Origin: Pseudomonas sp. GM74
Lineage (GTDB): Bacteria; Pseudomonadota; Gammaproteobacteria; Pseudomonadales; Pseudomonadaceae
Direction: 5' to 3'
NCBI RefSeq assembly: GCF_000282455.1
Contig: NZ_AKJG01000073.1
Span: forward strand, 1-64,000
Length of the DNA: 64,000 nucleotides
Below the pieces are notes generated by a model. The model was not told the origin of the DNA, ran no database searches, and saw only the letters and a list, made by a program, of their open reading frames with translations. Below are positions 44,375 to 52,806 of this stretch, piece by piece. Made by a program: the position numbers and the translations under genes. The first letter of the stretch is position 1. Every line of letters starts with the position of its first letter.

Positions 44375-44620
44375 ATGGCCTATCAAGCCCAGGAAATCTT
44401 CTTCCGTTCCAATGCCCCCGTCACCGTCGACGAGGACAAATGCATCGCCCACAAAGGCTGCACCGTGTGCGTCGACGTTTGCCCGATGGACCTGCTGGCG
44501 ATCAACCCGGCCACGCAAAAGGCCTACATGGCGTTCGACGAATGCTGGTACTGCATGCCCTGTGAAAAGGATTGCCCGACGGGTGCGGTGAAAGTGGAGA
44601 TCCCTTATTTACTGCGCTGA
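44375..44620 (+). CDS. AprB-like ferredoxin with two [4Fe-4S] clusters
   Basis: 81 aa from the ATG at 44375 (AGAGAGAC a few bases upstream). Eight Cys in two sets: C.(x)4.GCTVCVDVCPMD near 28-40 and CWYCMPCEKDCPTG near 58-70. This is a short bacterial-type ferredoxin; AprB proteins carry the same two clusters plus a longer tail. It should pass electrons to or from the AprA-like protein, whose gene ends 27 bp earlier. Confidence 0.87.
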   Translation: MAYQAQEIFFRSNAPVTVDEDKCIAHKGCTVCVDVCPMDLLAINPATQKAYMAFDECWYCMPCEKDCPTGAVKVEIPYLLR

Positions 44621-44631
44621 TTGAAAGGACG

Positions 44632-44727
44632 CCATCGCTGGCAAGCCAGCTCCCACAGGGATTGGTGGTGAACCTTGATTTTGCAGACACCAGAGAAACC
44701 TGTGGGAGCTGGCTTGCCAGCGATGAG
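44632..44727. repeat. REP pair inside the operon
   Basis: ATCGCTGGCAAGCCAGCTCC at about 44634 and GGGAGCTGGCTTGCCAGCGA at about 44704, in opposite orientation. The pair lies between the ferredoxin and binding-protein genes and may shield the upstream mRNA or lower downstream expression. Confidence 0.85.
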
Positions 44728-44857
44728 GCCAGCCCTGACAACCCAAAAAGCCATCCGGCAACCACCGGACGCCTGATTCAAGACACCCCTCGTTTCCCAC
44801 CACGCCCTGATCGTGGCGGAGACGAACATCCAATAAATGATTCGAGGGGAAACACTC

Positions 44858-46264
44858 ATGAAGTTGCGTGCAGCATTGGCCGGTCTGGTACTGGCTTCAT
44901 TCACCCTGTCGGCCTCGGCCGAAACCATCCGCATTGCCATCGGCACCCAGGACACCACCATCAACTGCGCCGCCGGCGGATTGTTGATTCGCGAACTCGG
45001 GCTGCTGGACAAATACCTGCCCCACGATGGCCCCTACAAGGACGCCACCTACGATGTGCAGTGGAAAAACTTCACCAGCGGCGCTCCCCTGACCAACGAA
45101 ATGGTGGCCGGCAAACTCGACTTCGGCGCCATGGCCGATTTCCCCGGCGCGTTCAACGGCGTGGCGTTCGAAACGGCAGGCAAGCATAGCCTGTTCATCA
45201 GCGTGCTATCGGGCAGCACCAAGGGCAGCGGCAACGGCATCGTGGTGCCAAGCGCATCGGGCGTGCAGTCGCTGGCAGAGCTCAAAGGCAAGACCATCTC
45301 CGTACCGTTCGCTTCCACCGCCCATGGCCTGTTGCTGCGCGCCGTCGCGGCCCAGGGCTGGGACCCGCTCAAGGACGTGAACATCATTGCCCAGCCGCCG
45401 GAAGTCGCCGGCTCTGCGTTGCAGGCCGGCAAGATCGATGCTCACGCCGACTTCGTACCCTTCGCCGAGCTGTTCCCGAGCCGGGGTTTCGCCCGCAAGA
45501 TTTATGACGGCTCCCAGGCCGATGCGCCGACCTTCCACGGTGCGCTGGTCGATCAGGCCTATGCGAAAAAATATCCGGAAATCGTCGTCGCTTACCTGCG
45601 GGCGAGTATCGAAGCCAACCAGCTGCTGGCGGCTGAGCCGGAGAAATACAGCGAGTTGATCGCCAAGGTCACCGGGGTCGACGCCGAGGTCAATTACCTG
45701 TTCCATGGCCCCCTCGGTGTGCAGACCCGCGACCTGAGCTGGAAGCCGGAATATCGCCAGGCCGTCGGCACCGCCATCGATACCCTCAAGTTGTTGAAGA
45801 AGGCCGATCGCGGTCTGGATCTCAACACCTTCATCGACGACCAATACATCCGCGCCGCGTTCAAGGCCTCGAACCTGGACTACAGCGCGCAACTTGCGAA
45901 TTACCAGCAGACGCCGCTCAAGGCCGTCGATGCGGCAAGCGGCAAAGCCATCACGGACTTCAGCCACGTGGCGGAAATCTGGGTGCGTGGCGAGCCGAAG
46001 GTTCGTCAATACGCCTCGGCGCAAGCAGCGTTTGCCGCGCTGGCAGCCCTGAAGCAGGAAGGTAAAAACATCCGCGCGGTGTATGCCCAGGCCAGCGACA
46101 GCGGGATCAAGTTGCTGGCGGATCAGGCGTGGTTTGCCACTGATGCCAAGGGGCAATTCAATGCGTTCTTGCTCAAAGGCCAGGCCCAACAGTTCGCCAC
46201 GGCGCAGGGCGGCAAAGTGTTCGACTTCGCCGATGCCACCACACAGGCCGTGGCCGCCCGCTAA
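44858..46264 (+). CDS. ABC transporter substrate-binding protein (nitrate/sulfonate/taurine type)
   Basis: 468 aa, longer than the usual 320-340 for this family, the extra being a C-terminal extension (about 340-468) of unknown role. GAGGGGAA precedes the ATG at 44858. Signal peptide KLRAALAGLVLASFTLSASA. The body has the SsuA/TauA pattern: IRIAIGTQDTTINCAAGGLL, MVAGKLDFGAMADFPGAFNG, and LKGKTISVPFASTAHGLLLR then RAVAAQGWD. It should bind a small anionic or organosulfur compound in the periplasm. It is preceded and followed by REP pairs but reads in line with the permease and ATPase genes. Confidence 0.85.
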   Translation: MKLRAALAGLVLASFTLSASAETIRIAIGTQDTTINCAAGGLLIRELGLLDKYLPHDGPYKDATYDVQWKNFTSGAPLTNEMVAGKLDFGAMADFPGAFNGVAFETAGKHSLFISVLSGSTKGSGNGIVVPSASGVQSLAELKGKTISVPFASTAHGLLLRAVAAQGWDPLKDVNIIAQPPEVAGSALQAGKIDAHADFVPFAELFPSRGFARKIYDGSQADAPTFHGALVDQAYAKKYPEIVVAYLRASIEANQLLAAEPEKYSELIAKVTGVDAEVNYLFHGPLGVQTRDLSWKPEYRQAVGTAIDTLKLLKKADRGLDLNTFIDDQYIRAAFKASNLDYSAQLANYQQTPLKAVDAASGKAITDFSHVAEIWVRGEPKVRQYASAQAAFAALAALKQEGKNIRAVYAQASDSGIKLLADQAWFATDAKGQFNAFLLKGQAQQFATAQGGKVFDFADATTQAVAAR

Positions 46265-46283
46265 CAGTCATAACACCGCAATC

Positions 46284-46380
46284 CCCTGTGGGAGCGGGCT
46301 TGCCCGCGATGAGGCCAGACCAGTCGACATCGATGTCGTTTGACCCACCGCAATCGCGGGCAAGCCCGCTCCCACAGGGA
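46284..46380. repeat. REP pair between binding-protein and permease genes
   Basis: GGGAGCGGGCTTGCCCGCGA at about 46290 and TCGCGGGCAAGCCCGCTCCC at about 46354, inverted. It separates the highly needed binding protein from the permease, a common place for mRNA-stabilising REPs. Confidence 0.85.
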
Positions 46381-46401
46381 TCTCGGTTGAGAGGAATAGT
46401 T

Positions 46402-47184
46402 GTGTACCGATCCTATGCACGCTGGATTCCCAGAGCTGCGTCACTGCTGCTCTGCCTGCTGTTCTGGCAACTCGCGGCCAGCCACCACTGGAACCTCGGC
46501 CTGGTGACCTTCGCCAATGTCCCTACACCCGTGGCGGTCATTGAAGCCGCCGTCGGCCTCGGTGACTCGGGCAAGCTCGCGCAGCACCTGGGCAGCAGCC
46601 TCGGCCGGGTATTCGCCGGTTACCTCGCGGCACTGATCATCGGCGTGGCCCTGGGCCTGGCCGTCGGCCGCTCGAAATGGGCCGAAGACCTCCTGCTGCC
46701 GCCCCTGGAAGTGCTGCGCCCGATCCCGGCAGTGGCGTGGATTCCCCTGGCGATCCTGATGTTTCCCTCGTCGGAACTGTCGATGGTGTTCATCACCTTC
46801 ACCGGCGCACTGTTCCCGATCCTGCTCAACACCGTGCACGGCGTCGAAGGCGTCGACCCACGACTGATCGCCTCGGCGAAAAGCCTTGGGGCAGGGCGCC
46901 GGGCAATCCTGCTGGAGGTCGTTCTTCCGGGCGCGGCGCCGAGCATCATCACCGGCCTGGCCATCGGCATGGGCACCTCGTGGTTCTGCCTGGTGACGGC
47001 GGAAATGATCTCCGGCCAATTCGGCATCGGCTATTACACCTGGGAGTCTTACACCATCCAGAACTACGCCGACATCGTGGTCGGCATGTTGCTGATCGGC
47101 GTGCTCGGGATGGGCAGCAGCCTGTTGATCAAACGCCTGGGCGGACTCTTCACGCCTTGGCATCGACCGCGAGGAAAAGCCTGA
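46402..47184 (+). CDS. ABC transporter permease (SsuC/TauC type)
   Basis: 260 aa from a GTG at 46402 (GAGG eight bases upstream); no ATG fits. About six transmembrane helices and the EAA loop DPRLIASAKSLGAGRRAILL near 155, with the typical ends FITFTGALFPILLNTVHGVE and GIGYYTWESYTIQNY. It is the inner-membrane component of the anion/sulfonate-type importer and overlaps the ATPase gene by one base (TGATG). Confidence 0.9.
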   Translation: MYRSYARWIPRAASLLLCLLFWQLAASHHWNLGLVTFANVPTPVAVIEAAVGLGDSGKLAQHLGSSLGRVFAGYLAALIIGVALGLAVGRSKWAEDLLLPPLEVLRPIPAVAWIPLAILMFPSSELSMVFITFTGALFPILLNTVHGVEGVDPRLIASAKSLGAGRRAILLEVVLPGAAPSIITGLAIGMGTSWFCLVTAEMISGQFGIGYYTWESYTIQNYADIVVGMLLIGVLGMGSSLLIKRLGGLFTPWHRPRGKA

Positions 47185-48032
47185 TGAGCGTTTTTCAACA
47201 CCTGGAAGGGCGTATCGATATACGCGGGCTGTCCATCAGCCTGGGCGAGGGCCACACGGCTTTCGAAGCGGTGCAGGGCCTTGATTGCCAGATTGAACCG
47301 GGCCAGTTCGTGTGCATTCTCGGGCCGTCCGGTTGCGGCAAGTCCACCTTGCTCGGCGCCCTGGCCGGCCACCTGCAACCGCGCACCGGCACGCTCAATG
47401 TCGATGGCGCCGCGGTGTCGGGCCCATCGCCACAACGGGGCATGGTGTTCCAACAGCACACGCTGTTTCCGTGGCGCACGGTGCGCGACAACGTGGCGTT
47501 CGGCTTGAAAATGCAAGGCATCGGCAAGGCCGAACGGCACAAGGCGGCGGATGAAATCCTCGCCCTGGTGGGCCTCGAAGGCTTTGCCGGGCGCTGGCCC
47601 GATCAGCTCTCCGGCGGCATGCAGCAACGGGTGGAAATTGCCCGGGTGCTGGTCAACCGTCCGCGCCTGCTGCTGATGGACGAGCCCTTCGGTGCCCTCG
47701 ATGCCCTGACCCGACTGAACATGCAGGAACTGCTGCTGGACATCTGGACGCGCATCCGCACCACCGTAGTGTTTGTCACCCATGACATCGACGAAGCGCT
47801 GTTCCTCGCCGATCGCTTGCTGGTCATGAGCCCGCGCCCCGGGCGAATCATCGAAGACCTGCGCCTGGACTTCCCCCGGCCGCGCAGCACGGAGCTGGTG
47901 ACCAGTCCTGAATTCTCGCACCTCAAGCGCCATTGCCTCGAACTCCTGCGCCACGAAGATGGCCGGCAACTGCCGCGCCTGAACCCGCTCGGACTTCCCC
48001 CTGAAAACAAACTGCCGCGATTTGCCCTATGA
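47184..48032 (+). CDS. ABC transporter ATP-binding protein (SsuB/TauB type)
   Basis: 282 aa. Walker A LGPSGCGKSTLLGAL near 47, Q-loop FQQHTLFPWRTVRDN near 92, signature LSGGMQQRVEIARVL near 148, Walker B LLLMDEPFGALDALTRLNMQ near 170 and switch His in FVTHDIDEALFLADR near 205. This is a standard member of the nitrate/sulfonate/taurine ATPase group. The gene overlaps the HEAT-repeat gene by 4 bp, indicating coupled translation. Confidence 0.93.
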   Translation: MSVFQHLEGRIDIRGLSISLGEGHTAFEAVQGLDCQIEPGQFVCILGPSGCGKSTLLGALAGHLQPRTGTLNVDGAAVSGPSPQRGMVFQQHTLFPWRTVRDNVAFGLKMQGIGKAERHKAADEILALVGLEGFAGRWPDQLSGGMQQRVEIARVLVNRPRLLLMDEPFGALDALTRLNMQELLLDIWTRIRTTVVFVTHDIDEALFLADRLLVMSPRPGRIIEDLRLDFPRPRSTELVTSPEFSHLKRHCLELLRHEDGRQLPRLNPLGLPPENKLPRFAL

Positions 48033-48991
48033 CCTCACTATTCGATGTAACCGAGAACGACGACATTCTTGCCCTGCAACCGCGGCTGACCGATGACGAC
48101 CCCGGCGTGCGCCGGATCGCGCTGATCGAACTGGCCGATCTCGAGGAGCCGGACGGCCTGCAGTGGTTGATCGATCGACTGACCGAAGACCCGATTGCAG
48201 AGGTTCGCGCCGAAGCAGCGCGGTTGCTGGAAGCCTGGGAAGACGAGCCCGTGGTCGAAGCGTTGTGCCAGGCCCTGACGGATCCATCCCCGGCGGTGCA
48301 GATGGCCGCAGCGCAAAGCCTCAGCCTGCTCAAGAGTGAAGCGGCGGGCCGGGTCATTCTGCCGTGGACCGGGCACGCCGACAGCGGCGTACGCATCGCC
48401 GCCTTCAGGGCGTTGCGCGAGTTACGTTGCCCCGATGCCGCCGACGCGGCTGCCCGGGCACTGGACGATGAAAGCGCCAGCGTGCGCCGCGAGGCGGTGG
48501 GCGTGCTCGGCTGGCTCAAGCAACTCGATGCCTTGCCGGCATTGGCGCGGTTGGCCAGCGCTGACCCGGACACCGACGTGCGGCGTGCCGCCACCGGGGC
48601 GCTGGGCCTGGCGTCTGACGCACAGGTGCTGCCGGCCTTGCGCCAGGCCTTGCGGGACGATGCCTGGCAAGTCCGCGAAGAAGCCGCCACCACCCTGGGC
48701 AAGGTCGGCCACCCCGACGCCGGCCCGGCCCTGATCGACGCCTTGGGCGACGATTACTGGCAGGTACGTCTGCGCGCCACCCGCAGCCTCGGCCGCTTGC
48801 GTTTTGTGCCTGCGCTCGATTCGCTGATCGACACCCTCGGCCACCGCATCAGCAACCTGCGCAAGGAAGCCGCGTTGGCCCTGGGCGAATTGAACGACCC
48901 ACGGGCCATCGCGGCATTGCAGGCCACGCAAGACGACGGCGACCCTGAAGTGCGCAAGGCCGTGCGCATTGCCTTGAGTCAACTGCAATGA
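48029..48991 (+). CDS. HEAT/PBS-lyase-repeat protein
   Basis: 320 aa built almost wholly of about ten 31-residue HEAT-like units (DPNVRRAALxALG pattern, e.g. SADPDTDVRRAATGALGLAS, LRDDAWQVREEAATTLGKVG, DDGDPEVRKAVRIALSQLQ). Such proteins act as scaffolds or bind partner proteins; some help to attach cofactors. It is translated with the transporter ATPase and the DUF971 protein, so it is likely part of the same pathway, perhaps as a chaperone for the AprA-like enzyme. No catalytic residue is evident. Confidence 0.88.
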   Translation: MTSLFDVTENDDILALQPRLTDDDPGVRRIALIELADLEEPDGLQWLIDRLTEDPIAEVRAEAARLLEAWEDEPVVEALCQALTDPSPAVQMAAAQSLSLLKSEAAGRVILPWTGHADSGVRIAAFRALRELRCPDAADAAARALDDESASVRREAVGVLGWLKQLDALPALARLASADPDTDVRRAATGALGLASDAQVLPALRQALRDDAWQVREEAATTLGKVGHPDAGPALIDALGDDYWQVRLRATRSLGRLRFVPALDSLIDTLGHRISNLRKEAALALGELNDPRAIAALQATQDDGDPEVRKAVRIALSQLQ

Positions 48992-49266
48992 ACCCGCTGG
49001 CGATTGGCAATTCCAGCAGCAAACAGCAGTTGCGACTGAACTGGCCCGATGGCCGCGAACAGGTATTGGACCACGCTGAACTGCGTCGCCAGTGCCCGTG
49101 TTCGCAGTGCCGGGCGTTTCGTATACGAGGGATGGCGCCGTTGGTGGATACCTGGGTGCGGGTAATCGAACTGAACCCGCAGGGCTATGGCCTGCAACTG
49201 GTCTTCAGCGATGGCCATGAACGGGGGATCTATCCGTGGGCGTATCTGGCTGGACTTACCGACTGA
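48988..49266 (+). CDS. DUF971 protein
   Basis: 92 aa. LRLNWPDGREQVLDHAELRR, then CPCSQCRAFRIRG (Cys pair, probably a metal or cluster site) and VFSDGHERGIYPWAYL: the full DUF971 pattern, the N-terminal domain of gamma-butyrobetaine hydroxylase-like proteins, known also alone next to Fe-S-cluster genes. It ends the operon and overlaps the HEAT gene by 4 bp. The 3' part is repeated, in decayed form, at 54389-54475 on the other side of the microcin island. Confidence 0.88.
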   Translation: MNPLAIGNSSSKQQLRLNWPDGREQVLDHAELRRQCPCSQCRAFRIRGMAPLVDTWVRVIELNPQGYGLQLVFSDGHERGIYPWAYLAGLTD

Positions 49267-49333
49267 ATCGAATTCCATTCCTCATCGGGAGTTGTCGCGA
49301 TCTGCGGCAGCTCCCCCGTGCGCTTCCAGTGGT

Positions 49334-50053
49334 TTATGTTGCGAATACAGGTTCAGTAACGGCTCGGATAAACGCATCATCCACAGTCTTTACTCCATAT
49401 TTTTGCATGAACTCACTGCCGTTGTTAAAGCGATTGAAGCGTTGCTGGCTAATCATATAAAAATAATCACAATGGTTAATTACCTCCTCAACATTGTGCG
49501 AGGAAACCAGAATGGCGGTGCCCTCCCTGGCAGCGCCGTGAAGACATTGCCAAATATAGTGACGAAATTCTGGATCTACACCGGCAGTAGGTTCATCGAG
49601 AATCACAAAGTCTGCAGATATTGAAAGAAGAGAAAGAGTAAAGAACCAGCGTGTCTCTCCGTAGCTGCATAACGATGATTTTTTGTTCCAAGTGTCTTGG
49701 TATCGGTCAACTATCGCAGGGCTCCACGCACTTAGTTTTTTCAGGGTTTTATCTTGTGTCATGGGCTCGGTTGATGACAGCGCAGATACCATTCTAAAAA
49801 TGTCACGCATACGCAGCGGTGGGGGAGTGGAGATGATTTGAGAAAGGTATAAAAAGTGATTGAAGTCGTTTTTTATGAAGCCAGACCTTGCTTTTTTAAG
49901 GTCGCAGACGATATCGAAAAAAGTTGTTTTTCCAGATCCGTTGGGCCCCAGAATGCCGACAATGTCGCCTTGAGCAACCTCAAGAGATGCCTGGGTCAAG
50001 AGGGGAGTGTCTGTATAGGAGAAGTCAATGTTCTGCGCCGTGAATTTTTTCAT
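49334..50053 (-). CDS. mcbF: McbF-like ABC ATPase of the microcin cluster
   Basis: 239 aa from the ATG at 50053, which overlaps the permease stop (TGATG). Walker A LGPNGSGKTTFFDI near 35, an unusual signature region (CSYGETRWFFTLSLL near 133, in place of LSGGQ), Walker B FVILDEPTAGVDPE near 153 and switch His in LVSSHNVEEV near 187. In Escherichia coli McbE and McbF pump microcin B17 out of the cell and give partial self-protection; the same role is inferred from gene order (B-C-D-E-F) and adjacency. It is the last gene of the cluster; the next gene downstream is convergent DUF971. Confidence 0.82.
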   Translation of the reverse strand: MKKFTAQNIDFSYTDTPLLTQASLEVAQGDIVGILGPNGSGKTTFFDIVCDLKKARSGFIKNDFNHFLYLSQIISTPPPLRMRDIFRMVSALSSTEPMTQDKTLKKLSAWSPAIVDRYQDTWNKKSSLCSYGETRWFFTLSLLSISADFVILDEPTAGVDPEFRHYIWQCLHGAAREGTAILVSSHNVEEVINHCDYFYMISQQRFNRFNNGSEFMQKYGVKTVDDAFIRAVTEPVFAT

Positions 50054-50796
50054 CAGTACCGGCTCCATACGGGATTGATTCTTAGGTGTTTGAACGTTTT
50101 GTACAGTACAAAAATAAACAAAAGAACTATTGCAGCTGTGATGAGTTTGTTGGATTCAAGGCCTTGTTCCATTATTTGGCTTGCAAGTGTCAGTGGGTTT
50201 GCGAGGTTCAAAGCGTCGGTGATGGGGTTTGGTCTGCTGGCACTCATTACTCCGAGGATCAACATGCAGAACGAAAAAATGGAAAGCAAAGTGTTCGAGT
50301 TCTGAAAATTGATCGGTAGCAATGAGAAGGCAGCCCCGAGAGCGCAAAACATGATAAAGCAGATGTAGAAGCGTAGTGCGAGATTCAGTAGTTCATCGAG
50401 GGCGTAGTTTCCAAATGGAAGCTTGGTCGTTAAGTAAAAGGTTGCGCAATAAGATATTGATATTAGTGAGTAGGCAATGAAGTGCGATAAAAGAAAAATC
50501 AGTTTTGATTCCCTGGAATAAATAAATGATCGGGTGAATCCGCTTTCCCTTCTTCCGATTATGTAAAAGGCGAATCCGAATAATGCGACACTTGAAGATA
50601 TGTAGGCATAAAACCATGCCGAAATCGTAATGTAATTGCTGGAGAAATAGTTTGGGTCTTGCCTGGTTGTTGCAAAAAAATAGAACATTGCACAAGGGGA
50701 TATCATGATCCAGAAAAAGGCGATGGGTTCTTTTAGTTGTTCTTTGATGAATATGGAGGTTAGGGAGATAGCTCTGGGGCAAATATTCTTAGTCAT
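50053..50796 (-). CDS. mcbE: McbE-like microcin export permease
   Basis: 247 aa with six predicted transmembrane helices (PIAFFWIMISPCAMFYFFAT near 25, WFYAYISSSVALFGFAFYII near 60, then about 100, 137, 165 and 222). An ABC-2-type exporter. It forms a transporter with the ATPase whose ATG overlaps its stop. The sequence is low-GC and Phe/Ile/Ser-rich, unlike the flanking chromosome. By position it matches McbE of the microcin B17 operon; sequence identity is too low to judge by eye. Confidence 0.75.
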   Translation of the reverse strand: MTKNICPRAISLTSIFIKEQLKEPIAFFWIMISPCAMFYFFATTRQDPNYFSSNYITISAWFYAYISSSVALFGFAFYIIGRRESGFTRSFIYSRESKLIFLLSHFIAYSLISISYCATFYLTTKLPFGNYALDELLNLALRFYICFIMFCALGAAFSLLPINFQNSNTLLSIFSFCMLILGVMSASRPNPITDALNLANPLTLASQIMEQGLESNKLITAAIVLLFIFVLYKTFKHLRINPVWSRY

Positions 50797-50807
50797 GATT
50801 GATTTCT

Positions 50808-52013
50808 CTATGGGAATGGAACCATTGTTTCTTTTCTTTCATTGTATATTTCGAGGAGGAATGTGTTTGAATAGTCGTTGATCATATTTATATCTGCTGA
50901 GTTGTTCATGTGCATAAATAAAGATGGCGAGGTAAATTTGCAAAATGTGTAGTTAGCTCCATCTATTCGAGTTGTTTTTATGTAGAGGTATCCTTCGAGG
51001 TTCTTGTTTCTCAAGCTTTTAATCAAGTTTTCAGTGTCCAGTTTGCAAGTTTGGCTTTTTTTGCGTGAGGTGTGTGGGTAGTAGTTTGGTTGTGACGTGA
51101 TTTCCTCAAATGTTTTATAATGGTTGCACTTTGCGAAGTGGCGGATATAAGGGTCCTTGAGAGAGTCTGGGTTGCCGTGAAAAACGCTAAATAAATTCAT
51201 GAATCGAAATGTTTGCCATAACTCCAGGATTGACTTGTTCAATGCTTCCGCTCGATTTTCTGAATAAGACATTCCTGCGCAGTAGTGAACGTTTCTATTG
51301 GGGTCATTGTTTCCGTAAACTGTTAGTAGGCATACTCCTGGAAAATCATCATCAGAGATGTCTATTGTTAATAGTTGTCCTGATTTTGTCAGTGCGTTGA
51401 ATAGGCCATATGAAGGGAGCGTTTTTATCGCAGTTGATATCTCGGCTGGTTTGATCGTTCCTATGCATTGCTTAGTTAGCCAGAATCGAGTGAGAAATTG
51501 ACGCTCTAATGATTCTTTAATAGAGCCAAGAACGGCAAGTTCTGGATTCCAATGAAAGCTGCATCCACAAGTGTCACGACTCGGGTAGATATTGTCGTCG
51601 TCGCTGTTGTGGTGGGTCAGAGAGATACATACAGTAGGAATTGAGCAACATGAAAAATCAGAAATACGTATGGCGGAGTTCATGTTAAATTTGCGACTTG
51701 CCAGGTTATCTAGGTTTGTGTTTTTCGCAGCGGTTTGACTGAACGCTTTGATGAAGTTTTCTACCTCTTTTGGCGTAAGACCATTCTCTAGGGGCGAAAA
51801 GCTGTCGGGTAATATTTCTAAATAGAAGTGACGTCTCTCGAAGTATTCGCCCAAGGCGGTTTTTATTGATGTTGAGCTTGTGCCTATCCCTGAACCTATT
51901 GAGTTCCATTGATCGCCAATTTCCGAGCAAAAAGGGAAGTCGAAAATACATGGGGGCTGGCACCACATTTCCGCAGGTAGTGAGGGATCATTGCTGTAAC
52001 TTGAAATTTTCAA
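50808..52013 (-). CDS. mcbD: YcaO-family cyclodehydratase (McbD-like)
   Basis: 401 aa from a TTG at 52013, six bases after AGGAGG. GSGIGTSSTSIKTALGEYFE near 41 (the YcaO ATP-binding Glu/Arg/Ser elements, with GEYFERRHFY), ELAVLGSIKESLERQFLTRF near 160 and AGMSYSENRAEALNKSILEL near 240 match the YcaO pattern. It ends in VPFP, the proline-rich C-terminal tail typical of cyclodehydratases that make thiazol(in)e/oxazol(in)e rings. YcaO activates the backbone amide with ATP so that Cys or Ser side chains cyclise. Its partner is McbB, the recognition protein. The gene starts 2 nt after the mcbC stop. Confidence 0.87.
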   Translation of the reverse strand: MKISSYSNDPSLPAEMWCQPPCIFDFPFCSEIGDQWNSIGSGIGTSSTSIKTALGEYFERRHFYLEILPDSFSPLENGLTPKEVENFIKAFSQTAAKNTNLDNLASRKFNMNSAIRISDFSCCSIPTVCISLTHHNSDDDNIYPSRDTCGCSFHWNPELAVLGSIKESLERQFLTRFWLTKQCIGTIKPAEISTAIKTLPSYGLFNALTKSGQLLTIDISDDDFPGVCLLTVYGNNDPNRNVHYCAGMSYSENRAEALNKSILELWQTFRFMNLFSVFHGNPDSLKDPYIRHFAKCNHYKTFEEITSQPNYYPHTSRKKSQTCKLDTENLIKSLRNKNLEGYLYIKTTRIDGANYTFCKFTSPSLFMHMNNSADINMINDYSNTFLLEIYNERKETMVPFP

Positions 52014-52014
52014 T

Positions 52015-52806
52015 TTAGCCTCCTATCAAGTGTACACATGCAGGAAAAAATAGAGTTGGATTTAATCCAATGGCCTTGCACAGCATGTTGTCGGTGTACC
52101 CAGACCATTGACGGCTTTTGATGTTTAATTGTTTGCACTGAAGATCAACTAACATATATATTGATCCGGTTTCCATTAGCGCTAATCTGTATCCGCGATA
52201 ACGATATTTGAATAGCGTTTTTGGCATATACATTACATAAATTATAGCCAGACTAGGATTTCCAATTTTGCTTCCTGCGGGCAAAATAGCCTCTTTTATT
52301 ACACTGGTGTCGTAACTTCCCTGGATTATTTCAAATTTTCTTGAGTGTGGTAGTAGGTGTAAAATTTTTTCCGGGCACGGCCATGTATTTTTTGGTGAAA
52401 GGGAGCAACAGAATATTTCTACTGAATATAGTGCTCCTGCACTAGGGTATCCTCTTTTATGAGTGTTTTCGCCAATGCTTAATAGTGGGCTGATTAATTG
52501 CTTTATCGACTCGAATGTTATGTCTCGATCGTCGAAAAATTCGCATGATTGATTTCGATGTAAAGGGCTTGTAGGCTCCAGTGCTTCGAGTTTTACCCCT
52601 TCCGTAGTGATATCCATGTCGGGATATAATTGCAGTTCATTACCTGTTAGGTCTGAAAGTAGCTGTGGTGGAAGGTCGTGCAGTAAGGAAATATTTTTAA
52701 CGCAGTCATGGATGGTGAAGTTGCCTTTGTTGTGGAATTCCAAGGTGTCCTCGATGACTTTCTGGTCGAGAAATTTCAGATAGTAATCATGTGGGATATT
52801 TTTCAT
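52015..52806 (-). CDS. mcbC: FMN-dependent azoline dehydrogenase (McbC/SagB-like nitroreductase)
   Basis: 263 aa. RGYPSAGALYSVEIFCCS near 118, YRYRGYRLALMETGSIYMLV near 200 and SGYTDNMLCKAIGLNP near 234 are the SagB/McbC nitroreductase landmarks, with the Lys/Tyr residues and FMN-contact Arg in the usual order. It oxidises thiazoline/oxazoline rings made by the YcaO enzyme to thiazole/oxazole. The ATG at 52806 overlaps the end of mcbB by 20 bp, implying coupling to translation of the McbB C-terminal part. Confidence 0.85.
   Translation of the reverse strand: MKNIPHDYYLKFLDQKVIEDTLEFHNKGNFTIHDCVKNISLLHDLPPQLLSDLTGNELQLYPDMDITTEGVKLEALEPTSPLHRNQSCEFFDDRDITFESIKQLISPLLSIGENTHKRGYPSAGALYSVEIFCCSLSPKNTWPCPEKILHLLPHSRKFEIIQGSYDTSVIKEAILPAGSKIGNPSLAIIYVMYMPKTLFKYRYRGYRLALMETGSIYMLVDLQCKQLNIKSRQWSGYTDNMLCKAIGLNPTLFFPACVHLIGG

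Noticed and set aside
49334..50796. ABC ATPase and permease as a drug-efflux system unrelated to the microcin
   Set aside because: They are in the same direction and overlap each other, lie 12 bp after the YcaO gene, share its AT-rich composition and match the mcbE-mcbF positions.
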